From a virus, in IMG/VR virus record IMGVR_UViG_3300032220_000368, positions 1 to 29,277 of that record: DNA of 29,277 bases; one strand, 5' to 3'. Made by a program: the position numbers and the translations under genes. Under the pieces are notes generated by a model. It did not search any database, was not told the origin of the DNA, and was given only the letters and a program-made list of their open reading frames with translations. Below are positions 1 to 6,487 of this stretch, piece after piece (position 1 is the first letter of the stretch; every line of letters starts with the position of its first letter).

Positions 1-521
1 TTGCGTTAGTTGACCGACCTGCAATACAAAAGAATTGGAACGCATTTAATAAAACACAAAAATTTGAAATTGTTAATGAAGACCGTCGCATTATTTCGGG
101 CGCTATTATGTTGGCTGACACGCCAATTTTTAGGTCTGACGCTACTTATGGCGACTACTATGTGGCTTTTAGTCGTGATACTATTCTTAAAATTGTACAA
201 AAGTTTTTCAAAAAAGGATTCCAAAGCAATGTAAACTTAATGCACGATTCAAAAGCACAATTTGAAGGTGTTACATTATTTGAAAGCTTTATTTCTGACC
301 CTTCACGTGGCATTATGCCAATGAAAGGATTTGAAGATGCGCCTGAAGGTTCTTGGTTTGGTTCAATGATTGTTGACAACGAAGAAGCTTGGCAAAAAGT
401 AAAGAATGGGGAAATAATGGGGTTCAGCGTTGAAGGTTTATTTAATTACAAACCAAAGGAAGTAAGCAAGGTTTCTTCAATGGTTGACGAAATTAAAAAA
501 ATATTGTCACAGGTTAAGTGA
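1..521 (+). CDS. Prohead protease, XkdF-like (Peptidase_S78_2 type), 5' end missing
   Basis: The reading frame is already open at base 3 and ends with TGA at 519-521, so the start lies outside the window. The opening residues (ALVDRPAIQKNWNAF), the stretch RRIISGAIMLADTPIFR and the later MHDSK and GFSVEGLF segments resemble the XkdF-like phage serine protease family. These enzymes cleave scaffold and capsid precursors inside the prohead. The position directly before a scaffold-like gene and the major capsid gene supports this role. An ATG at 108 would give a shorter protein, but strong family-like sequence continues upstream of it, so it is an internal methionine. The catalytic serine and histidine were not assigned. 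Confidence 0.8.
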   Translation, partial: ALVDRPAIQKNWNAFNKTQKFEIVNEDRRIISGAIMLADTPIFRSDATYGDYYVAFSRDTILKIVQKFFKKGFQSNVNLMHDSKAQFEGVTLFESFISDPSRGIMPMKGFEDAPEGSWFGSMIVDNEEAWQKVKNGEIMGFSVEGLFNYKPKEVSKVSSMVDEIKKILSQVK

Positions 522-558
522 TAAACATTTTATTTTTTAACTATATAATAAAAAAAGT

Positions 559-1182
559 ATGAACGCACAGGAAGCGATTTTAAAAATCAAAGCTTTGTTT
601 GAAGAAAACACGGCTGCACCTGTTGAAGAAGTAAAGGCTGAACCAATTGTTGAAGAAACAAAGGTTGAAATGTCTGAATATTCTTTAATGGACGGCACAA
701 AAGTTGAAATTTCAGCTTTGGAAATTGGCGGTTCAGTAACAATGCCCGACGGTACACCTGCACCCGCAGGCGAACACCAATTGGCAGACGGAACTGTAAT
801 GCAATTAGATGAAAACGGTATTATCATTGAAATTTCTTCAAAAGAAGAAGACGTGACAACCGAAGAAGAAGCTGCACCTGCACCCGAAGATATGGGGAAG
901 GAAGCAGACAAAAAAATGCAAGAAATGACTGAAGCATTTGAAGCGCAAATTGCTGAAATAAAAGCAGCAAAAGAAGTTTCTGACGCTAAGGTTTTGGATT
1001 TGGAAAATAAGGTTAAGCAAGGATTTGCACAGGTAGCTGAATTAATTGAAGCACTTTCAAGTACACCAAGCGCAGACCCAATTTCAAAGCCAAATTCTTT
1101 TAATTCATTTATAAAAACAAATGATTTGAAAGAACAAAGATTGGAAAAATATAGAAACGCAATTTTAAACACTAAAAATTAA
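559..1182 (+). CDS. Putative capsid scaffold protein
   Basis: This 207-residue protein is very acidic and lies between the protease and the major capsid gene, the usual scaffold position. Residues 1-40 are rich in Glu and Val. Residues about 40-95 hold beta-type segments with two DGT motifs (MDGTKVEI, LADGTVMQL), a pattern I associate with head-assembly proteins of Bacteroidetes phages. Residues about 110-165 form a long charged helix with coiled-coil character, and the C-terminus is basic. Acidic, helical and low-complexity sequence is typical of scaffolds that are later degraded. The ATG at 559 follows an A/T-rich leader. Scaffold function is inferred from composition and position only. Confidence 0.6.
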   Translation: MNAQEAILKIKALFEENTAAPVEEVKAEPIVEETKVEMSEYSLMDGTKVEISALEIGGSVTMPDGTPAPAGEHQLADGTVMQLDENGIIIEISSKEEDVTTEEEAAPAPEDMGKEADKKMQEMTEAFEAQIAEIKAAKEVSDAKVLDLENKVKQGFAQVAELIEALSSTPSADPISKPNSFNSFIKTNDLKEQRLEKYRNAILNTKN

Positions 1183-1187
1183 TAACA

Positions 1188-2141
1188 ATGGCATTTGATG
1201 TATCAGCATTAGCCGCATATACTGAACAAAACGCAGCACAATTAGTGACGTCTTCAGTATTAGGCGCAAAGACTGCAAACTTGATTAAGAGTGCAGGAAA
1301 TGTTATGGTTGGCGTAAAAAGCGCTGAAACTATTAACATTATGGACACAGACGCAATATTTCAAGCAGGCGGAAGCTGCGGATTTACTGCTTCAGGTTCA
1401 ACAACTTTCACACAAAGAACTGTGACTGTTGGAAAAATTAAAGTAAACGAAGCACTTTGTCCAAAAGACTTAGAAGCTAAGTATTTACAAAAAGCATTGC
1501 CTACGGGTTCAATGTACGATTCAGTTCCTTTTGAGCAAGAATTTGCTGATAAAAAAGCAAAAACAATTGCTGCACAATTAGAAACTGCAATTTGGCAAGG
1601 TGACACTTCAAGTGTTAACGTAAACTTAAACAAGTTTGACGGTTTAGTAAAATTAATCGGTGCTGCTTCGGGTGTTGTAGCTGCAAATGCTTCTACTTAT
1701 ATTAGTGGTGCGCCTTTGAGTTCAATTACTGCTGCAAACGTTATAAGCATTTTTGACGGTGTTTACGCTGCTATTCCTGCGAAAGTTGTAGCTGCTGACG
1801 ATATGACCATTTTCTGTGGTCAAGATTTGTTCAGAACTTACACTATTGCTTTAAAGAACGCAAACAGTTTCCATTATTCAGTTGACGCGAAGGCAGACGG
1901 TGAGTTTGTTTTACCGGGTACAATGATTAAGGTTGTTTCTGTTGGCGGATTGAATGGCACAAACAAAATTTACGCTGCACGTTTAAGTAACTTGTTTATC
2001 GGTACAGACTTATTGAACGAAGAAGAAAAGTTTGAAATTTTCTACGCAAAAGAAGCTGACCAAGTACGTTTTGTATCTGAATTCAAAATGGGCGTGAATA
2101 TTGCATTCCCTGATGAAACAGTGAAATTCATATTGGCTTAA
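1188..2141 (+). CDS. Major capsid protein (HK97-fold type)
   Basis: This 317-residue protein builds the icosahedral head shell. It starts MAFDVSALAAYTEQN, follows the protease and scaffold genes after five bases, and has the composition of a capsid protein: Ala- and Gly-rich, few cysteines, many beta-type segments. The segment near residues 100-145 (KDLEAKYLQ, PFEQEFADKKAKTIA, LETAIWQGD) looks like the spine helix and following region of Bacteroidetes phage capsid proteins. It is followed by a G-stem terminator at 2148-2173, which may raise the relative amount of this transcript. The family call rests on pattern memory and gene order; a structure prediction would settle the fold. Confidence 0.8.
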   Translation: MAFDVSALAAYTEQNAAQLVTSSVLGAKTANLIKSAGNVMVGVKSAETINIMDTDAIFQAGGSCGFTASGSTTFTQRTVTVGKIKVNEALCPKDLEAKYLQKALPTGSMYDSVPFEQEFADKKAKTIAAQLETAIWQGDTSSVNVNLNKFDGLVKLIGAASGVVAANASTYISGAPLSSITAANVISIFDGVYAAIPAKVVAADDMTIFCGQDLFRTYTIALKNANSFHYSVDAKADGEFVLPGTMIKVVSVGGLNGTNKIYAARLSNLFIGTDLLNEEEKFEIFYAKEADQVRFVSEFKMGVNIAFPDETVKFILA

Positions 2142-2147
2142 TTAATA

Positions 2148-2173
2148 GGGGGGTGAAATATCCCCCCATTTTT
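2148..2173 (+). terminator. Rho-independent terminator after the capsid gene
   Basis: Six G (2148-2153) pair with six C (2162-2167) across an eight-base loop, followed by ATTTTTAT. It begins six bases after the capsid stop codon. The next gene follows closely without a clear promoter, so termination may be partial and serve to boost capsid mRNA. Confidence 0.8.
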
Positions 2174-2195
2174 ATAAAATTTAAAATTTAATATT

Positions 2196-2717
2196 ATGCC
2201 GTGCGCATTAACACAGGGATATTCTTTAGATTGTCGCGATAGTTTAGGCGGAATCGTTGAAGTATATTTTACTGAAGCTGCAAACGTAACAACAACAACC
2301 GAAGCAAGTGGTGTAATTACCGCTTTAACTAAGGCTGCGGGAAAACGTTTTTGGAAATATGCTTTGGTAAAAGATACTTCTATGTTCAACCAAACAATGA
2401 ATGCGTCCGTTGCAAACGGTACTGTATTCTATGCACAAGAACTTCAGATTATCCTTAACAAATTACAGACCAATACAAGAAATGAATTATTGTTATTGGC
2501 ACAAAATAGCTTAGTTGCAGTCGCAAAAGATAGCAACGGCATTTATTGGTATTTAGGAAAAACACGTGGTATTGATATGACTGCAAATGCAGCTTCAACA
2601 GGTACTGCGCAAGGTGACAGAAGCGGATTCACTTTAACTTTCACAGGTTCTGAACCTGCGTTAGCGCCAAGTGTAACTTCAACTGTTTATAATGCGTTGG
2701 AAACACCGGGTGCTTAA
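2196..2717 (+). CDS. Putative major tail (tube) protein
   Basis: This 173-residue structural-type protein begins MPCALTQGYSLDCRDSLGGI. The second half (LVAVAKDSNGIYWYLGKTRG, then TGTAQGDRSGFTLTFTGSEP) has the alternating beta pattern and GD-G-T-L-F signature seen in tail-tube-like proteins of Bacteroidetes phages. No clear tail-tube gene is visible elsewhere in the window, which adds weight. The gene lies between two terminators (2148-2173 and 2747-2780), so it may be made in large amounts with the capsid protein. A head decoration protein is the main alternative. Function is inferred from sequence pattern and context. Confidence 0.5.
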   Translation: MPCALTQGYSLDCRDSLGGIVEVYFTEAANVTTTTEASGVITALTKAAGKRFWKYALVKDTSMFNQTMNASVANGTVFYAQELQIILNKLQTNTRNELLLLAQNSLVAVAKDSNGIYWYLGKTRGIDMTANAASTGTAQGDRSGFTLTFTGSEPALAPSVTSTVYNALETPGA

Positions 2718-2746
2718 AACTTTGTTTTTCATAGGTTTATAGGTTT

Positions 2747-2780
2747 GCCGCCGTTCGTTAATTCGTTCGGCGGTTTTTTT
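2747..2780 (+). terminator. Strong rho-independent terminator
   Basis: GCCGCCG (2747-2753) faces CGGCGG (2768-2773), with six GC pairs, a 14-base loop and seven T (2774-2780). It lies 30 bases after the stop of the tail-tube-like gene and ends the first structural transcript. Confidence 0.9.
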
Positions 2781-3216
2781 ATGTAGTAATGTTATAACTT
2801 GACTTTTGTTATAACATAGTAAAGTTATAACTTGACAAAATCCGTGATTGTGTCACTAATTTTACAAAATATGTGACATAGTAAGGGGTAATTCTATTAA
2901 TTGTTGTACTATAATTAAGGTATATATGTTACTGATTTATATAGACTTGTAACAAAATTTGTTAATTGTTGGTAGTAATACTACGCAAATTATCAAAAAA
3001 TGTAAACTGTTCAAGTTTTGATAGTGTTCACGAATACGTGAACATCACAAATTGTGATACCCAAATTATAAAATCTTGTTGTACCTAAATTATAATATTA
3101 TACACTTATTCGTACGATAATGTGTCATAAAACGCACTTTTTGATACGTATTTGTACCATATAAGTCATATTTATACTTAATGTGCAACAAATTACATTT
3201 TTGGCTATTTACCTAT
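2781..3216. promoter_or_regulatory. Palindrome-rich intergenic region, possible control region or origin
   Basis: No convincing gene occurs here. The region holds many inverted repeats: three GTTATAAC palindromes (2791, 2808, 2824); TGTCAC/GTGACA arms around a central ATTTT/AAAAT (2851-2878); TAACAAA-A-TTTGTTA (2950-2964); GTAGTA-A-TACTAC (2972-2984); TATCAAAA/TTTTGATA (2991-2998 and 3016-3023); TGTTCACG-AATA-CGTGAACA (3025-3044); ATCACAA-A-TTGTGAT (3044-3058); TATAATATTATA (3091-3102); and CGTACG within TTATT/ATAA flanks (3106-3120). I could not find a convincing TAnnTTTG promoter, yet the following genes need one after the terminator. A cluster of regulator-binding sites, a promoter read by the phage sigma-like protein, or a replication origin are all possible. 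Confidence 0.55.
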
Positions 3217-3591
3217 ATGATTAGGTTCACAAAAGGACAGACACAAAATATTATACTTACTTTAACTGAAAAGCAGTTATTGACAAACCCAAATTACCTT
3301 TTTGTCTTCACAAATAGAAGCGCAAATACAGAAGTAAAGTTTGTTAAATTAAATGCAACGGATTTAAGTTTGTACAAAGATAGGTACAATGAATTTTCCA
3401 TTGTAACCAACACAAATTTTGGTTCTTCTTTAAATGGACAATATGTTTATCAGGTTTACGAACAAGCAAGTACGTCAAATACTAACCCAACCGGTTTGAA
3501 TTTATTGGAAACGGGGATAATGGAATTAGTCGGAACGCCGTTTGAATTTACTGAATATTCAACAACAGACACATACACAATTAGACAATAA
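3217..3591 (+). CDS. Small virion-associated protein of unknown function
   Basis: This 124-residue protein begins MIRFTKGQTQNIILTLTEKQ and continues with a NPNYLFVFTNRS segment. I recognise this opening from small proteins found next to structural genes in Bacteroidetes phages and prophages, but no function is established to me. It appears all-beta (alternating hydrophobic residues) and lacks membrane segments. An in-frame ATG at 3181 would add 12 hydrophobic residues; I prefer 3217 because MIRFTKGQ matches the familiar opening. Its stop overlaps the portal start (TAATG), so the two are translationally coupled. A neck or tail attachment role is a guess from position. Confidence 0.65.
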   Translation: MIRFTKGQTQNIILTLTEKQLLTNPNYLFVFTNRSANTEVKFVKLNATDLSLYKDRYNEFSIVTNTNFGSSLNGQYVYQVYEQASTSNTNPTGLNLLETGIMELVGTPFEFTEYSTTDTYTIRQ

Positions 3592-5378
3592 TGGATTTAC
3601 GCGTATTATCATTTGCAGAAGCACGTCAGCCTGAATTTAAGGAAAAAAAGGGTGAAGGATATGTTCAGTATGGCGACCGCAACGATTACCCAATTTATTT
3701 GGTTGAATTATTTAATAAGTCAGCTAAACACAATGCCATTGTAAAAAGCAAGGTGCATTATATTACCGGTAACGGTTGGAAGGGAAACGACCAAGCTGAT
3801 ACTTTTATTAAGAAAGTTAACAGAATGGAATCTTTGGACGATTTAACCCGCAAAGTTTCATTGGACACAGAATTGTTTGGCGGTTATTATTTAGAAATTA
3901 TTTGGTCGGTTACCGGTCAATTGGCTGAAATATGGCATTTAGATTATACAAAAGTTCGTACAAATAAAGACAATACACAATTTTGGTATAAAGAAGATTG
4001 GACGGCACGTGATGAAAAGCCTTTAATTTACACGGCATTCAATCCAAACAATCCAACAGGTAAGCAAATTCTTTATGTTAAGGAATACCGCCCAAATATG
4101 GGTATTTACAGTTTACCGGGTTACTTCGGCGCTTTAAATTACATTGAATCAGACATTGAAATTTCTAAACACGTTTTAGGAAATGCACAAACAGGATTTA
4201 GCGCAAGTAAATTAATTACTTTGCCAAATGGCGAACCTTCAGACGAAGAAAAGCGCAATATTGAAAAGCGTTTTACAAATAGGTTTAGCGGTTCAGACGG
4301 TAAGAAGTTTATTTTGGCTTTCGTTAATGATAGCGCAAGAAAACCAATTGTTGACGATTTAGGCGCGTCAGATATTACCAAAGAAGACTTTGGACGTGTT
4401 GACACATTAATACAAACAAATATATTTAGCGGTCACCAAATTACAACGCCTTCAATATTCGGTATTGCTGAAGCGGGTAAATTGGGCGCACGTTCTGAAA
4501 TGCGCGACGGTTACGAAATATTTAAAAATACTTACGTTAATAGTAAGCAAATGCACCTTGAAGGGGTGTTTAATATGCTTGCGAAATATCGTGGCGTTGT
4601 TGACCCTGAATTAAGTATTATTCCAACCGAACCAATTGGCTTTGAATTTACTGAAAACTTATTAAAGGAAATTGCACCGAAGGAATGGCTATTGGAAAAA
4701 GCGGGCATTGATATTACCAAATATCAGACCGTTGCACCTGTGGCACAACAAGCTGCATTTGCAGACGATTTCAGCGCCTTTTATGACTTTGGCGAAACAA
4801 AGGACGGATTCAATGTTTGGAAGCAAAAAACACGCTTTAATGACGATTCTGAATATCAAATGTTTGCAGACGTAAGCCAATTACAGGCAAACGTACTTGA
4901 TTTGATTGCAAAAGACAAAAGGGTAACGCCGGACGTATTGGCAACAACGCTTGACCAAAACGTTGACACTATTGAATTGGTTATTAAGGATTTAATTGAC
5001 AAAGGGTATATTAATTCAAATTCATATACGATTGGCGAAGGAATTGACGGAAATACAATTATTGAACATACTTTAACAGAACCAATTGGCGATATTTTAA
5101 CAAAGATTCAGCCACAAACAAAGGAATTGTTAATTCGTTATTCTTACGAATGGAAAACAGGTTTTTCAAATAAGGATAAAAAAACAAGCCGTCCGTTTTG
5201 TGTTGCTTTATTAGATGCAAATAAAATGTATTCACGTTCAGAAATTGAATCAATAAGCGCGCGTTTAGGATATTCCGTTTGGGATAGGAAGGGCGGTTGG
5301 TACACAGTACCGGGAACTGATACACACGAAGCAAGTTGTCGCCACCAATGGGTTTCAAACATAGTAACAAGAAAATAG
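3591..5378 (+). CDS. Portal protein with extra C-terminal region
   Basis: This 595-residue protein forms the portal ring at the head vertex through which DNA passes. The first ~370 residues are portal-like: YGDRNDYPIYLVELF, an LFGGYYLEI segment in the early core, and a GRVDTLIQTNIFSGHQIT stretch ahead of the clip/stem part. Residues about 410-595 are additional. Around 433-475 there is a helix-turn-helix-like segment (VLDLIAKDKRVTPDVLATTL, then a DKGYI wing). At 533-587 there is a compact domain with SRPFC, YSRSEIE, GGWYTVPGT and CRHQW, in which C537, C583 and H585 may matter. This tail part resembles segments of phage minor head proteins. The gene starts on the previous stop (TAATG) and sits 18 kb from the terminase, an unusual order. 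Confidence 0.85.
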   Translation: MDLRVLSFAEARQPEFKEKKGEGYVQYGDRNDYPIYLVELFNKSAKHNAIVKSKVHYITGNGWKGNDQADTFIKKVNRMESLDDLTRKVSLDTELFGGYYLEIIWSVTGQLAEIWHLDYTKVRTNKDNTQFWYKEDWTARDEKPLIYTAFNPNNPTGKQILYVKEYRPNMGIYSLPGYFGALNYIESDIEISKHVLGNAQTGFSASKLITLPNGEPSDEEKRNIEKRFTNRFSGSDGKKFILAFVNDSARKPIVDDLGASDITKEDFGRVDTLIQTNIFSGHQITTPSIFGIAEAGKLGARSEMRDGYEIFKNTYVNSKQMHLEGVFNMLAKYRGVVDPELSIIPTEPIGFEFTENLLKEIAPKEWLLEKAGIDITKYQTVAPVAQQAAFADDFSAFYDFGETKDGFNVWKQKTRFNDDSEYQMFADVSQLQANVLDLIAKDKRVTPDVLATTLDQNVDTIELVIKDLIDKGYINSNSYTIGEGIDGNTIIEHTLTEPIGDILTKIQPQTKELLIRYSYEWKTGFSNKDKKTSRPFCVALLDANKMYSRSEIESISARLGYSVWDRKGGWYTVPGTDTHEASCRHQWVSNIVTRK

Positions 5379-5379
5379 A

Positions 5380-5967
5380 ATGAGTAAAAACACATTATTT
5401 ATATCAGTACAGACAATTAAGGACAGAACCGGGTTACACGCTAACGTGGACGAAAAATTGGTTTTGCCTGAAATTAAGACCGCGCAGGATATGTATATTT
5501 TACCCGCTTTGGGTTCAGCATTGTACAATGAATTGCAAGCTGCGGTTGTGGCAAATACCTTTACACAATTACAAACAACTTTATTAGACGATTACCTTGT
5601 TGACTGTTTGATTTATTTTGTTATGTCAGAACTTCCGCAAGGTTTATCATATCAATTTTACAATAAGGGTTTAATAAGAAAAACAGGTGAAAATCAAGAA
5701 TCACCGTCAATGCAGGATATGATTGACGTTGCAAATAGATACCGCGCACGCGCTGAATTCTATAAACAAAGACTTATAAAATACCTAAAACAAAACAATG
5801 CTTTGTACCCGAATTATTTAAACTTTGGTTCAGGCATTGATTCAATTAAACCTGACAATGAAGGATATTCTGTTTCAATGTGGTTGGGTGACAATGGTTG
5901 TTGCGGGGACGGGGATAGCAGAAAAAGCTTTGAAGAACGTTATCAGGGAAACATTGGTTGTTGTTAA
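5380..5967 (+). CDS. Head-tail connector / adaptor protein (DUF6712-like)
   Basis: This 195-residue protein follows the portal after one base. It has the layout of the gp6-like head completion adaptors of Bacteroidetes phages: an N-terminal helical part (VQTIKDRTGLHANVD, LPEIKTAQDMYILPALGSALYNEL), a middle helix pair (LLDDYLVDCLIYFVMSEL) and a helix with RYRARAEFYKQRLIKYL. Such proteins bind below the portal and close the head. The C-terminus is odd: it carries two CC pairs (NGCCGDGD and IGCC at the very end), which could bind metal or form disulfides. The family call is from memory of the pattern, not a search. Confidence 0.7.
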   Translation: MSKNTLFISVQTIKDRTGLHANVDEKLVLPEIKTAQDMYILPALGSALYNELQAAVVANTFTQLQTTLLDDYLVDCLIYFVMSELPQGLSYQFYNKGLIRKTGENQESPSMQDMIDVANRYRARAEFYKQRLIKYLKQNNALYPNYLNFGSGIDSIKPDNEGYSVSMWLGDNGCCGDGDSRKSFEERYQGNIGCC

Positions 5968-5970
5968 AAT

Positions 5971-6099
5971 ATGAGTAAACAAGTAACTATTAAAAACCAA
6001 AATAAGCTTAAAGTTTATTTGGAAAAAGCAAAAAAGAATGACATTAAACCAAATAGTCAAAGAACTGACAACGATAGGAAACCAACACGAACAAATTGA
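5971..6099 (+). CDS. Small basic protein of unknown function
   Basis: A 42-residue frame begins MSKQVTIKNQNKLKVYLEKA, three bases after the connector stop. It overlaps the next gene by 62 bases in another frame. The protein is strongly basic with one likely helix. The start spacing and A/T-rich upstream sequence fit a real gene, and small basic proteins are common at this place in related phages. The long overlap and short length make it uncertain. Confidence 0.4.
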   Translation: MSKQVTIKNQNKLKVYLEKAKKNDIKPNSQRTDNDRKPTRTN

Positions 6100-6487
6100 T
6101 TTTGTTTATTTTGGGGACGTTTGGGAACGTTTGAGCAATGGCGAAGTGACCTATCCTGCAATGTTTTTTACGTTGACAGGTGCAAGTTATGGCGCAAAAG
6201 AAATTGGTTTTTCATTTAGTCTTTATTTTATGGACAGAATGTTAAACGAAGAAACAAACGAAACTGAAGTTTTATCAGATATGACACAGGTTGCCGGTGA
6301 CATAGTTGCACAATTACGTTACCCTGAAGATTATCAAATTGTGACGTGGACATTGAATCAGAATTTACCAATTACTTTTTACACAGAAAGCGACCCTGAT
6401 TATTTAGCAGGTGTAAAATTAGACGTGACTTTAACAGTACCATTTATTAACAATAGGTGTCAAGTACCTTCAAATTATACTTTTTAA
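6038..6487 (+). CDS. Putative tail terminator / head-tail joining protein
   Basis: This 149-residue protein opens MTLNQIVKELTTIGNQHEQI, followed by VYFGDVWE and YPAMFF. This start is familiar from a small protein that follows the connector in Bacteroidetes phages. The pattern (N-terminal helix, then beta segments SFSLYFMDRML, a helix with LSDMTQVAGDIVAQL, then LPITFYTESDPDYLAGVKLDVTLTV split over strands) fits the alpha/beta fold of tail terminator proteins, which cap the tail tube and join it to the head. Its stop overlaps the fibre start by one base (TAATG). The role is inferred from order and predicted fold. Confidence 0.55.
   Translation: MTLNQIVKELTTIGNQHEQIDFVYFGDVWERLSNGEVTYPAMFFTLTGASYGAKEIGFSFSLYFMDRMLNEETNETEVLSDMTQVAGDIVAQLRYPEDYQIVTWTLNQNLPITFYTESDPDYLAGVKLDVTLTVPFINNRCQVPSNYTF

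Noticed and set aside
537-1172. Long reverse-strand frame of 211 codons over the scaffold gene
   Set aside because: It is the mirror of a gene with strong codon bias; the product is Ser-, Phe- and Ala-rich without family resemblance, and all other genes are on the plus strand.
3181-3216. Extended start for the small virion protein
   Set aside because: The extra 12 residues (MCNKLHFWLFTY) look unlike the rest, and the opening MIRFTKGQ at 3217 is the familiar one.
2781-3216. Phage attachment site or CRISPR array
   Set aside because: No integrase gene is seen and the repeats are palindromes of different sequence without uniform direct repeats and spacers.
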